From Glaciecola sp965658765 (lineage in GTDB: Bacteria > Pseudomonadota > Gammaproteobacteria > Enterobacterales > Alteromonadaceae): a stretch of DNA of 64,000 nucleotides. The notes under the pieces are model-generated. The model searched no databases. It was not told the DNA's origin and worked only from the letters and a program-made list of their open reading frames with translations. Made by a program: the position numbers and the translations under genes. Of this stretch, positions 34,119 through 43,223 are shown one piece after another (position 1 is the stretch's first letter; each line of letters begins with the position of its first letter). The stretch covers positions 1 through 64,000 of the forward strand of contig CBFHTO010000011.1 of assembly GCA_965658765.1 (NCBI GenBank). Direction: 5' to 3'.

Positions 34119-35798
34119 ATGGAATCCCAACGAAGTATAATCATCATTGGCCTACTGCTAGTAAGTTTTTTATTATGGACAGAGTACCAAGAAACTTATG
34201 GACCAAAAGCAGTCGAACCAGTGCCTCAAGCGCCAAAGAATGATCCTAGCTCTAATGGAGTTCCATCAGCAAGCAGTCTAAATACGAGTACCCTGCCCGC
34301 TGCACAAGCGTCAGACATACCTCAAGACACTACTAGTCAACAAGTTCCTACAAGTACTAAGACAGCAAATAAGTTAATCACTGTAAAAACCGACACCTTA
34401 GATATTGAAATTAACTTAGTGGGTGGGGATATTGTTACCGCAGATTTGATTAAATTTCCATTGACTCAAGGTTCGGATGACTCATATCCACTCTTGAAAT
34501 CAGAAGACGCGCAACTTCATATCGCACAAAGCGGCTTAATTGGTAAAGACGGAACCGACAAAGCAACTGGACGCGCAGAGTATCAAAGCGATAAAAGCGT
34601 CTATGAGTTAAATGATGAATCACTGAGCGTCCCGCTTTACTGGCAATCAAAAGACGGAATTTCTGTTACAAAAACATTTACCTTTACTAAAGATTCTCAC
34701 CTCATTGATTTGACTTACAAAGTACAAAACAATAAATCTGAGGTTGCTCAAGTTCAACAGTTTGCACAGTTAAAACAGACCTTGAATGATATTGGTGGTG
34801 GAAGCATGTTTATGCCCACCTATCGTGGCACAGCATACTCGACCCAAGAAGAACGATTTGAGAAGTTAGCGTTCGGCGACATAGCAGATGAAAAACTCCG
34901 CGTAGCAAGCATTGGTGGATGGGCTGGTATGATCGAACATTACTTTGTAGCAGCTTGGGTGCCGCCACAACAAGAAACAAACACCATCTTTGCTCGTCTA
35001 TTACAAGACCAATATGCGCTTATTGGATACACAGGCGCGCCTATCGTTATAGAGCCTGGTAACAGCGTTGAAATTACGAGTGAAATTTACATTGGGCCAA
35101 AAGACCAAGATACGCTAGCTCAAATTGCCAATGGTTTAGATCTAACCGTCGATTACGGAATTCTGTTTTGGATATCACAACCTTTATTCTCATTACTTCA
35201 ATTTTTACATGGCGTAGTCGGGAACTGGGGAGTAGCCATTGTACTCATCACCCTTATCGTAAAAGGCTCAATGTACTGGCTGACTAAAAAGCAGTATGAA
35301 TCAATGGCAAAAATGCGTGCCTTGCAGCCTAAATTAACTCAGTTAAAAGACCGCTTCGGCGACGATAGACAGAAAATGTCTCAGGCGATGATGGAGTTAT
35401 ACAAGAAAGAAAAAGTAAACCCTATGGGGGGTTGTTTTCCATTGTTACTTCAAATGCCTATTTTCTTAGCTCTTTATTGGGTACTGCTAGAAAGCGTAGA
35501 ATTACGGCACGCTGAGTTTGCCCTTTGGATAACTGACTTGTCTGTAAGAGACCCATACTTTGTTCTACCCATATTAACTGGGGCAAGTATGTATTTTTTA
35601 CAAAAATTACAACCTATGACCATTCAAGACCCACTTCAGGCTAAACTCATTCAATTTATGCCAGTTATGATGAGTATTTTCTTCTTGTGGTTCCCTGCTG
35701 GTCTAGTTCTATATTGGTTGATTAGTAACTTAGTCACCCTGACTCAAGCTAAAATGATTTACGCCTCTATGGAAAAGCGCGGCTTGAAAGCAAAATAA
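34119..35798 (+). CDS. yidC: membrane protein insertase YidC
   Basis: 559 residues; start at MESQRSIIIIGLLLVSFLLW (ATG 34119, with GAGAG upstream), which matches E. coli MDSQRNLLVIALLFVSF. N-terminal TM1, a Pro/Ser/Thr-rich linker (about 30-85), the large periplasmic P1 beta-sandwich, then the conserved insertase core (from YGILFWISQPLF, MGGCFPLLLQMPIFLALYWVLLES, and the last TMs with FFLWFPAGLVLYWLISNLVTL). Ends in a basic tail (KRGLKAK). Confidence 0.97.
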   Translation: MESQRSIIIIGLLLVSFLLWTEYQETYGPKAVEPVPQAPKNDPSSNGVPSASSLNTSTLPAAQASDIPQDTTSQQVPTSTKTANKLITVKTDTLDIEINLVGGDIVTADLIKFPLTQGSDDSYPLLKSEDAQLHIAQSGLIGKDGTDKATGRAEYQSDKSVYELNDESLSVPLYWQSKDGISVTKTFTFTKDSHLIDLTYKVQNNKSEVAQVQQFAQLKQTLNDIGGGSMFMPTYRGTAYSTQEERFEKLAFGDIADEKLRVASIGGWAGMIEHYFVAAWVPPQQETNTIFARLLQDQYALIGYTGAPIVIEPGNSVEITSEIYIGPKDQDTLAQIANGLDLTVDYGILFWISQPLFSLLQFLHGVVGNWGVAIVLITLIVKGSMYWLTKKQYESMAKMRALQPKLTQLKDRFGDDRQKMSQAMMELYKKEKVNPMGGCFPLLLQMPIFLALYWVLLESVELRHAEFALWITDLSVRDPYFVLPILTGASMYFLQKLQPMTIQDPLQAKLIQFMPVMMSIFFLWFPAGLVLYWLISNLVTLTQAKMIYASMEKRGLKAK

Positions 35799-35817
35799 GC
35801 AAAACACTTTAAAAAAT

Positions 35818-35877
35818 AACCCGCCACTGTGAAGAGTCCACCTTAATGGGGTCACTTCAACTGAGCGGGTTTTTTTC
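35818..35877 (+). terminator. terminator after yidC
   Basis: Outer stem AACCCGC (35818-35824) / GCGGGTT (35865-35871) with an inner TGAAG/CTTCA helix, followed by a T-run. It ends the rpmH-rnpA-yidD-yidC operon. Confidence 0.8.
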
Positions 35878-35972
35878 TTTAATATGCGTCATTTGTTACA
35901 CTATCGACTTGAGTTTTGTTTTATTATTCTCACTTATTTCATGACCCTTAAACTAATGTGGAGAAACAAGCC

Positions 35973-36455
35973 ATGCCATCATTTGATGTCGTCTCTGAAC
36001 TTGATAATGTTGAAACTAAAAACGCCGTAGACAACGCAAACAGAGATTTATCTACTCGATTTGATTTTAAAAATGTCGACGCTGAATTTACCTTTGCCGA
36101 CGATGTCGTAACAATGAAGGCTGAAGCAGAATTCCAACTCCAGCAAATGCAAAGTATGCTCAGAGATGCATGCTCAAAACGTGGAGTTGATACATCTGCG
36201 CTAGATCCACAGAAAATTGACCATACTGGCAAAACATTTAAACAAACGATCTCCTTTAAACAGGGTATTGATCAAGCATTATCCAAAAAAATGGTAAAAA
36301 TTATAAAAGACAAAAAGATGAAGGTTCAAACCTCTATCCAAGGGGAAAAGCTTAGGGTCACGGCAAAAAAACGAGACGATCTTCAAGCGGTTATTGCCTT
36401 ACTGAAAAACGAAGAGTTTGGACAACCACTGCAATTCAACAACTTTAGAGATTAA
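35973..36455 (+). CDS. yajQ: YajQ-family nucleotide-binding protein
   Basis: 160 residues, start MPSFDVVSELD (ATG 35973, GGAG 9 nt upstream; the in-frame GTG at 35958 would extend it by 5 residues). Two ferredoxin-like halves; the ends match E. coli YajQ (STRFDFKNVDAEFTF; FKQTISFKQGIDQALSKKMVKIIKDKKMKVQTSIQG; LRVTAKKRDDLQAVIALL). Family members bind nucleotides, and some bind cyclic di-GMP. It lies between yidC and mnmE, which are adjacent in most gammaproteobacteria, so its position is unusual. Confidence 0.93.
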   Translation: MPSFDVVSELDNVETKNAVDNANRDLSTRFDFKNVDAEFTFADDVVTMKAEAEFQLQQMQSMLRDACSKRGVDTSALDPQKIDHTGKTFKQTISFKQGIDQALSKKMVKIIKDKKMKVQTSIQGEKLRVTAKKRDDLQAVIALLKNEEFGQPLQFNNFRD

Positions 36456-36460
36456 TCGCC

Positions 36461-37828
36461 TTGATACAGCACAGTGATACCATCGTAGCACAAGCAACCG
36501 CACCTGGCAGAGGCAGCGTTGGGATCATCCGTGTATCAGGACCACAAAGTAAACACATTGCTGAATCTATTTTGGGGCGCTGTCCATCACCAAGACAGGC
36601 GGTATATCAAAATTTTTACGACCATGATAAAAATGTGATTGATCAAGGGATCGCACTATTTTTTAAATCGCCTAATTCTTTTACCGGCGAAGATGTACTC
36701 GAACTGCAAGGTCACGGTGGACAAGTAGTAATGCAAATGCTTATTGACACATGCCTACAAGATTCAAACGTTCGACTTGCAAAACCAGGGGAATTTAGTG
36801 AGCAAGCCTTCTTGAATGATAAGATGGACCTTACTCAAGCCGAAGCCATTGCCGATTTGATTAATGCAAGTTCAACTCAAGCAGCAAAAAGTGCCTTAAA
36901 GTCGATGCAAGGTGCCTTCTCTGAAAAAATTAACGAACTAGTTAATGCACTAATTTACTTACGTATGTATGTTGAGGCTGCCATCGATTTTCCGGAAGAA
37001 GAAATCGATTTTCTTGGCGACCGCATTGTTAACGATAACCTTCGCAATATTATACAATTAGTACATGAAATCGAAAAGCTTGCGAAACAAGGTTCATTGT
37101 TACGAGATGGAATGCAGGTTGTCATCGTTGGCAAACCAAATGCGGGTAAGTCCAGTTTACTAAACGCCCTTGCTGGAAAAGAAACTGCGATTGTAACTGA
37201 CATAGCAGGTACCACTAGAGATGTGTTAAAAGAATATATTCACATTGATGGCATGCCCTTGCATGTAATCGACACTGCTGGTCTGAGAGAAGACGCCGAC
37301 ACTGTTGAGCAAATCGGTATCGAAAGGGCTTGGAATGAAATTGCCAAAGCCGACCTCATACTTTTTATGGTTGACGCAAGTGAAGAAGACAAGCTACAAC
37401 CGCATGAGATTTGGCCAGAATTTTATGCCAAGCTAAATGTCAACGCAAAGATGACTGTAATAAGAAACAAAGCAGACTTAAGCGGAGAGCATATCGGATT
37501 AATCGACAATTATGCTTACCCTGTTATCAGTTTATCGGCAAAACAACAAATTGGGATAGATACTTTAAAAGACCATTTAAAAGCGTGTATGGGCTTTGAA
37601 CAAATAGGCGAAGACCAAATTATCGCACGAAAACGACACCTTAGAGCCCTTGAGTCTGCGAAGCATCATATTTTAGAGGGAAAAGAGCAATTAGAATCAA
37701 ACAAAGCAGGTGAATTGCTGGCTGAAGAATTAAAATTAGCACAAGATGAGCTCAGCGAAATTACCGGCGAATTCACGTCAGATGATCTATTGGGTCAGAT
37801 TTTTTCTTCTTTTTGTATAGGCAAATAA
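36461..37828 (+). CDS. mnmE: tRNA modification GTPase MnmE
   Basis: 455 residues, TTG start giving MIQHSDTIVAQATAPGRGSVGIIRVSG. N-terminal THF-binding domain, helical domain and inserted G domain: GKPNAGKSS (G1), DIAGTTRD (G2), DTAGLRE (G3), NKAD (G4). The conserved C-terminus FCIGK includes the functional Cys. It acts with MnmG on U34 of tRNA (cmnm5U). MnmG is encoded 2.8 kb downstream. Confidence 0.97.
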   Translation: MIQHSDTIVAQATAPGRGSVGIIRVSGPQSKHIAESILGRCPSPRQAVYQNFYDHDKNVIDQGIALFFKSPNSFTGEDVLELQGHGGQVVMQMLIDTCLQDSNVRLAKPGEFSEQAFLNDKMDLTQAEAIADLINASSTQAAKSALKSMQGAFSEKINELVNALIYLRMYVEAAIDFPEEEIDFLGDRIVNDNLRNIIQLVHEIEKLAKQGSLLRDGMQVVIVGKPNAGKSSLLNALAGKETAIVTDIAGTTRDVLKEYIHIDGMPLHVIDTAGLREDADTVEQIGIERAWNEIAKADLILFMVDASEEDKLQPHEIWPEFYAKLNVNAKMTVIRNKADLSGEHIGLIDNYAYPVISLSAKQQIGIDTLKDHLKACMGFEQIGEDQIIARKRHLRALESAKHHILEGKEQLESNKAGELLAEELKLAQDELSEITGEFTSDDLLGQIFSSFCIGK

Positions 37829-37846
37829 ACGCAAGGTTGAAATCGA

Positions 37847-38296
37847 ATGGAAATACAGATTGTTGTAGGATCAGTACTTGGCGCAAGTGAATATGTTGCA
37901 GAATCCTTAGAGTCCTTATTTAAAGAAAATGAAATTTCTTGCTCTGTCCACCTCGAACCAAATATAAAAGATATCGATCTTAAAGGCATGCTGCTTATTG
38001 TTACGTCGACTCATGGCGCTGGAGAACTACCTGACAACATTCAAGAATTCGCAGAAGCTTTGAAACAACAAGATTTATCAAAACTGAAAGTTATCATCAT
38101 TGGCCTAGGTGATTCTAGTTACGATACTTTTTGCGCTGGAGCAGAAACGATGCACCAAATTGTCTCAGACGGTAAGGCAATGATGGTATTTCCAAGCTAT
38201 CAAATTGACGTACTACATCACCCAATTCCTGAAGATATTGCTGTAGAATGGATGACATCACGATTAACTAAAGTCAAAAAGCTCTGTTGTGAATGA
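37847..38296 (+). CDS. mioC: flavodoxin-like protein MioC
   Basis: 149-residue FMN-binding flavodoxin. The N-terminal GSVLGASEYVAESLESLF corresponds to the phosphate-binding loop, with STHGAGELPDNIQEFAEAL, GLGDSSYDTFCAGAETM and HHPIPEDIAVEWM as in E. coli MioC. As in E. coli it is transcribed towards oriC, on the opposite side from mnmG, but here two loader genes intervene. It overlaps the dnaT-like gene by 8 bp. Confidence 0.93.
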   Translation: MEIQIVVGSVLGASEYVAESLESLFKENEISCSVHLEPNIKDIDLKGMLLIVTSTHGAGELPDNIQEFAEALKQQDLSKLKVIIIGLGDSSYDTFCAGAETMHQIVSDGKAMMVFPSYQIDVLHHPIPEDIAVEWMTSRLTKVKKLCCE

Positions 38297-38936
38297 TATC
38301 GAATTAGATAAACTTAATGCGCCAATCAATAACTTGGCAAAGCTACTATATTGTCTTATTTTGCGCCCGCAAGCTAATTTGAATCAGGGTACTGCAGAAG
38401 TTAATAACAAGTCTATTATGAGGTATCTTAACGCATCAGAAACAGTGATTCGTTTTGGTAAAGACATCAACCGACTTTTGCAAGAACTTCATCAACATGG
38501 TTTAATCGAGTTTGAACATGATGTTGATTTTTCAGCCACTTTACACAAACGTCAACTCACACTACCTTTTGTAAAAGAATCACAAAATATAGAAGATCCT
38601 AATCTTCACGGTCATTACTTTTCTTTGACGGTCAAATGGCGTCCGATAGAAAGCGTCTTTAAGGATTTGGCCTCACTTATAGGTCTTATTGACCAAGTCT
38701 ATAATGCGGATGAATTAGGCGAATTTATCGCATACTGGATGGGCAGAAACGACGCTTGTTATACTGAATATCAATGGACACAAAAGTTTGTGGTTCATTT
38801 AAAGAACAGACGAATGAAAACACCTTTATCCAAATCATCAATAAGTGAAGGACATCAGTATTCCCATCCAGAAGCTGGGTTAATGTTCGATGAAAACGTG
38901 AAGAATTTAGTCAATAAATATAAACAAGAGATGTAA
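38289..38936 (+). CDS. DnaT-like primosomal / helicase-loading protein
   Basis: 215 residues, GTG start inside the mioC end. The N-terminal half resembles a replication-protein winged helix (RYLNASETVIRFGKDINRLLQELHQHGLIEF). Residues 115-175 carry the DnaT C-terminal ssDNA-binding pattern (VKWRPIESVFKDLASLIGL, then EFIAYWMGRND...YTEYQWTQKFVVHLKNRRMK). It probably binds ssDNA and assists the adjacent DnaC-like loader in placing DnaB. Overlaps mioC and precedes the dnaC-like gene by 8 bp. By-eye assignment; the N-terminal half is divergent. Confidence 0.75.
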   Translation: MNDIELDKLNAPINNLAKLLYCLILRPQANLNQGTAEVNNKSIMRYLNASETVIRFGKDINRLLQELHQHGLIEFEHDVDFSATLHKRQLTLPFVKESQNIEDPNLHGHYFSLTVKWRPIESVFKDLASLIGLIDQVYNADELGEFIAYWMGRNDACYTEYQWTQKFVVHLKNRRMKTPLSKSSISEGHQYSHPEAGLMFDENVKNLVNKYKQEM

Positions 38937-38944
38937 TACCCAAA

Positions 38945-39820
38945 ATGAAAAACTTAACTGAGCGTCTCAAAGAATTAAAGGGTCTGATAGGACAAGAACG
39001 TCTAGGCGACAGACATATTGAGGTACCCGAATTCGACTATAAGAAAAATCGTAAAATGTATGAGGAAATGGCCAACGCAGATTTAATAAAAATCCAAAAT
39101 GAAACTAAACTAAAGCGGATTCAAAAATTACATGGCCAATCCGAACTTAATCCAAAATGGACATTTGATAATTTAGTTGAAGATGCAAACGACGTAAAAG
39201 AAGCTGTAAGTATTGCTAAATCGTTTATCTTTGCGCACACAGACCCTAATTGGACAAAAAGCCGATCCCATATGATGTTGTTTTATGGCGATTACGGAAG
39301 AGGCAAATCCCATATAGCTGGCGCTATAGCACACGAATTAATTGATAAATTTGAAATCAGTGTTGTATACAGACAGCTGCAAACCTTATTGGATATGCGA
39401 TTATTTTCATACGATTATCAGGCTTCTGATAATGCCTCTATGCAATATAGAGAGATCGCTAAACAATTACTCGAAGTCGATTTGTTAATCTTAGACGAAG
39501 TTTGTGTGAACGAAACAATACTTAAAAAGAACGCACAAGCTTGGTTAGGAAACCTGCTTCGTCAGAGAAAAACCGCAAATAAAAATTGTATTATCATTAC
39601 CAATCATAACCTTCAGTCACTTGAGCAAGCACTGGGACGATATTGTTTTGAATCAATAATGGAATATGAAACTTATCAAGTACAATTTCAAGGCCCCAGT
39701 AGACGCAAGCAGCTCACTCACGGTGCAACTCATGAAAATAGTAGTGGCAGCCACAATGAACGCGGAAACCGCTCACAAAGCAATGCGTATCAGCCAAATC
39801 AGATCAATTATAAGAAATAA
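38945..39820 (+). CDS. dnaC: DnaC-like replicative helicase loader (AAA+ ATPase)
   Basis: 291 residues. N-terminal helical region (1-80, DnaB-contacting in the family), then the AAA+ domain: Walker A GDYGRGKS (115-122), Walker B LILDE (181-185) and sensor I IIITN (216-220). The tail beyond about 255 is Gln/Asn/Ser-rich and probably disordered. It loads DnaB at oriC. Position immediately before the origin and after a DnaT-like gene fits a DnaTC loader system rather than DciA. The terminator/inverted repeat at 39982-40025 follows. Confidence 0.85.
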   Translation: MKNLTERLKELKGLIGQERLGDRHIEVPEFDYKKNRKMYEEMANADLIKIQNETKLKRIQKLHGQSELNPKWTFDNLVEDANDVKEAVSIAKSFIFAHTDPNWTKSRSHMMLFYGDYGRGKSHIAGAIAHELIDKFEISVVYRQLQTLLDMRLFSYDYQASDNASMQYREIAKQLLEVDLLILDEVCVNETILKKNAQAWLGNLLRQRKTANKNCIIITNHNLQSLEQALGRYCFESIMEYETYQVQFQGPSRRKQLTHGATHENSSGSHNERGNRSQSNAYQPNQINYKK

Positions 39821-39981
39821 TCAAAAGCCAAATTTTCATCTTTATCCCTTATTAAGTGGTGAAATATGATGACTGGGAACCGTCCCATTAATTTAACGAT
39901 GCTCTTGCGCCACCAAAAAAGGATAGATTAACTAAATTGGTGTACGGATTTGTAAATCAATACAAGCAGACCTAGACCTGT

Positions 39982-40025
39982 TTTTTGTATATTTGATGAT
40001 AATTTAAGCATCAAATATACAAAAA
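39982..40025. repeat. perfect 17-bp inverted repeat at the left edge of oriC
   Basis: Left arm 39982-39998 (TTTTTGTATATTTGATG) and right arm 40009-40025 are exact reverse complements around a 10-nt spacer. It is AT-rich and lacks the GC core of a classic terminator, though the right end is followed by few T. It may end the dnaC transcript, or be a protein-binding dyad of the origin. Confidence 0.85.
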
Positions 40026-40119
40026 CTTCCCTCGTTTAAAAAAATAAATTTTATTTCTAACAAACAAAAAAGTTAAAACTTATAAACAACAAAATTGAGC
40101 TTGGCGCTTTTACAAGGTA

Positions 40120-40500
40120 CTGCTTTGTATGGGTAAAATGTTAGGTCGAGTCACGATGTTTGATAAGTAGAATAATTCATACCCTATTATTAACAGTCTT
40201 ATCCACAAATGTGCACAACTTGTGCATATCACTGTGCGTAGAGCTAGAGGAACAAGTGTATAAAAATAAGGATTATTTGGTCTGTGCATAAGTAGGCACT
40301 TTATACTCAATATATACCGACTTTTATGCCTACTTATACAGAGTTTTTAAATACTGCAACTAACTGATTTAAAGTTAATAATAGTGCTTATCCACAAAAA
40401 CTAGCGCTACTAATAATAAAAAAAATAAAGATCTTAAATAAAAAGAATATATTTATATATCGAGCGCTGCATAGCAAACATGGCAAATATACTTTGACTA
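40120..40500. other. oriC: chromosomal replication origin oriC (candidate)
   Basis: A 780-bp gap between the mioC-dnaT-dnaC run and mnmG, the classical gammaproteobacterial origin position. DnaA boxes: TTATCCACA at 40199-40207 and 40388-40396, TGTGCATAA (reverse TTATGCACA) at 40283-40291, and weaker ones at 40221-40229 (TGTGCATAT), 40301-40309 (TTATACTCA) and 40334-40342 (TTATACAGA). An AT-only stretch at about 40411-40460, next to mnmG and the 40388 box, is the likely unwinding element, as in E. coli. Exact ends are uncertain. Confidence 0.88.
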
Positions 40501-40602
40501 ATTAATAAGCATTTAAAAGCACTTCAAGTTCATATAAACTATGCGCCCTTTTCAAGAAGGGCTATCGCTAACTTGTTTTACTATTAAAAAAGGCAGCTAC
40601 TC

Positions 40603-42504
40603 ATGTTTTACCAACAAAGTTTCGACGTTATCGTCATCGGTGGTGGTCACGCTGGCACTGAAGCAGCGCTTGCCTCTGCTAGAATGGGGGCAAATACCTT
40701 ATTGCTTACCCATAACATTGAAACCTTGGGTCAAATGTCCTGTAATCCAGCGATTGGTGGCATTGGGAAAGGTCATTTAGTAAAAGAAATAGACGCCTTA
40801 GGTGGCGCAATGGCATTGGCAATTGACAAGGCAGGTATTCAATTTAGGACCTTAAATTCGTCCAAAGGACCTGCTGTTAGAGCAACTCGTGCTCAAGCCG
40901 ATAGAAGTTTATATCGAAATTCAATAAGACAAATAATTGAATCACAAGAGAATCTTACGCTTTTTCAACAATCCTGTGACGATTTAATCGTTGAAAATGA
41001 CAGAGTGACCGGTGTAGTGACCCAAATGGGTTTAAAATTCAAAGCTCAAAGTGTAGTTTTGACTGTTGGTACATTTTTAGGCGGTACAATTCACATTGGA
41101 TTAGAAAACTACAAAGGCGGTAGAGCGGGCGATCCACCTTCAATAGCATTGGCAGATCGCCTAAGAGAATTACCATTTAGAGTAGAACGGCTGAAAACCG
41201 GGACACCGGCTAGATTAGATACGCGAAGTCTTGATTATTCTGTAATGCAAGAACAACCTGGCGATACACCTTTACCGGTATTTTCTTACATTGGTTCTAG
41301 GAGTGATCACCCGCAACAAATTCCTTGTTACATTACCCATACAAATGAAAAGACACACGAAATCATAAGGTCTGGCTTAGACCGATCACCCATGTACACG
41401 GGAGTTATAGAAGGGGTTGGCCCTAGATACTGCCCGTCTATAGAAGACAAAATAACTCGATTTGCTGACAAAAACTCGCATCAAATTTTTGTGGAACCAG
41501 AAGGTTTAAATAGTGTTGAAGTATATCCTAATGGTATATCGACCAGCCTTCCTTTTGATATTCAAATGGCGTTAGTTCGTTCTATCAAAGGCTTTGAAAA
41601 TGCGCATATCATTAGACCTGGATACGCAATTGAATACGATTTCTTTGACCCTCGCGATTTAAAGCAGACCTTAGAGACTAAATTCATAAGTGGATTATTC
41701 TTCGCGGGACAAATTAATGGTACAACTGGCTATGAGGAAGCGGGAGCTCAAGGATTGATCGCAGGCGCAAACGCCGCCTTGCAAGTACAAGATAAAGATC
41801 CACTCATAGTAAGTAGATCCGAAGCATATATGGGCGTATTAATTGATGATCTCGCGACAATGGGTACCAAAGAGCCTTACAGAATGTTTACCAGTCGTGC
41901 AGAGTACCGTTTATTACTCAGAGAAGACAATGCTGACATTAGGCTGACAGAAATAGGCCGAAATTTAGGTTTGGTCTGTGATAAACGTTGGCAGATTTTC
42001 AATGAAAAAATGGAAATGGTAGAACAAGAAAAACTGAGGCTTAAACAGCAATGGGTTCACCCTAAACATGTTGCTGTTGATGAGTTAAACACGATGCTCA
42101 AAACTCCTTTAGCTAGAGAGCACTCTCTCGAGGAATTATTAAGAAGACCTGAACTTGACTACTCATCATTAATGTCGATAGAGGCACTAGGACCTAAATT
42201 AAACAACCCAAGTGCTGCAGAACAAGTAGAAATACAAATTAAATATGCAGGCTACATCGCAAGACAATTGGACGAGATTTCAAAATCACAAAAGAACGAA
42301 AATACTGTATTGCCGCTTGATTTTGATTACTCGAAGATATCAGGATTGTCGAATGAAGTGGTTGCCAAATTAAGCGATGCACGGCCTGAAACACTCGGAA
42401 AAGCTGCACGAATATCCGGGATCACTCCAGCGGCAATCTCTTTATTACTGATATATCTTAAAAAACATAATATGGCGTTAAAGAAACAGCAAAAAAGTGC
42501 GTGA
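40603..42504 (+). CDS. mnmG: tRNA U34 carboxymethylaminomethylation enzyme MnmG (GidA)
   Basis: 633 residues, FAD-dependent partner of MnmE. FAD site VIVIGGGHAGTEAALASARMG (from residue 10), QMSCNPAIGGIGKGHLVKEIDALGG, LTVGTFLGGTIHIG, and FAGQINGTTGYEEAGAQGLIAGANAA. Full length, with the helical C-terminal domain ending ISGITPAAISLLLIYLKK. First gene transcribed away from oriC; rsmG follows 72 bp later. Confidence 0.97.
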   Translation: MFYQQSFDVIVIGGGHAGTEAALASARMGANTLLLTHNIETLGQMSCNPAIGGIGKGHLVKEIDALGGAMALAIDKAGIQFRTLNSSKGPAVRATRAQADRSLYRNSIRQIIESQENLTLFQQSCDDLIVENDRVTGVVTQMGLKFKAQSVVLTVGTFLGGTIHIGLENYKGGRAGDPPSIALADRLRELPFRVERLKTGTPARLDTRSLDYSVMQEQPGDTPLPVFSYIGSRSDHPQQIPCYITHTNEKTHEIIRSGLDRSPMYTGVIEGVGPRYCPSIEDKITRFADKNSHQIFVEPEGLNSVEVYPNGISTSLPFDIQMALVRSIKGFENAHIIRPGYAIEYDFFDPRDLKQTLETKFISGLFFAGQINGTTGYEEAGAQGLIAGANAALQVQDKDPLIVSRSEAYMGVLIDDLATMGTKEPYRMFTSRAEYRLLLREDNADIRLTEIGRNLGLVCDKRWQIFNEKMEMVEQEKLRLKQQWVHPKHVAVDELNTMLKTPLAREHSLEELLRRPELDYSSLMSIEALGPKLNNPSAAEQVEIQIKYAGYIARQLDEISKSQKNENTVLPLDFDYSKISGLSNEVVAKLSDARPETLGKAARISGITPAAISLLLIYLKKHNMALKKQQKSA

Positions 42505-42576
42505 GCATATTCGCCTAGAAATGTGGTAAATAAGTCAAAATATCAACACACTGCAAATACATAGAAGAAAAACACC

Positions 42577-43215
42577 GTGGCACTAGAGCAGGAATTAAAA
42601 GCACAATTTGACCAATTAGCGAGTAATTTGAATTTTGTTGTATCAGACGAAAAGCGTGACTTGTTGATACGCTTTGTGCTTTTGCTGCATAAATGGAATA
42701 AAGCTTATAATTTAAGTTCTGTACGCGACCCCAAAGAGATGCTCGTAAAGCATATTTTTGATTCCATTGTCGTCGCACCCTATTTAAAAGGAACGTATAT
42801 AGCTGATGTTGGGACTGGCCCGGGTTTACCCGGCATACCGCTGGCAATAATGTGTCCCGATATGCAGTTCACCTTGATTGATTCATTAGGGAAACGTATT
42901 CGTTTCATAAAACAAGCTATCTTTGATTTAAAATTAGACAATGTTCATCCTGTACTCGACAGAGTGGAGAACGTTGTTGCTAAACCACCCTTTGATATTA
43001 TACTAAGTAGAGCGTTTGCTTCTTTGTCTGACATGACAACATGGTGTCAGCACTTAAGCGATGATAAGGGTTTATTCCTTGCGCTCAAAGGTCAATTACA
43101 CGACAATGAGTTAAAAGAGATACCAGACAACATTTCCATTATTGATTGCGTTCCTTTGTGTGTACCATCACTGAGTGGCGAACGTCATTTAATCAGTTTA
43201 AAAAAACAATATTAG
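42577..43215 (+). CDS. rsmG: 16S rRNA m7G527 methyltransferase RsmG (GidB)
   Basis: 212 residues, GTG start. SAM-binding Rossmann core with IADVGTGPGLPGIPLAI (motif I), LIDSLGKRIRFIKQA, and ILSRAFASLSDM. The N-terminal helix has LLHKWNKAYNLSSVRDP, the family signature. The standard mnmG-rsmG-parA-parB order follows. Confidence 0.96.
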   Translation: MALEQELKAQFDQLASNLNFVVSDEKRDLLIRFVLLLHKWNKAYNLSSVRDPKEMLVKHIFDSIVVAPYLKGTYIADVGTGPGLPGIPLAIMCPDMQFTLIDSLGKRIRFIKQAIFDLKLDNVHPVLDRVENVVAKPPFDIILSRAFASLSDMTTWCQHLSDDKGLFLALKGQLHDNELKEIPDNISIIDCVPLCVPSLSGERHLISLKKQY

Positions 43216-43223
43216 GACAATCT

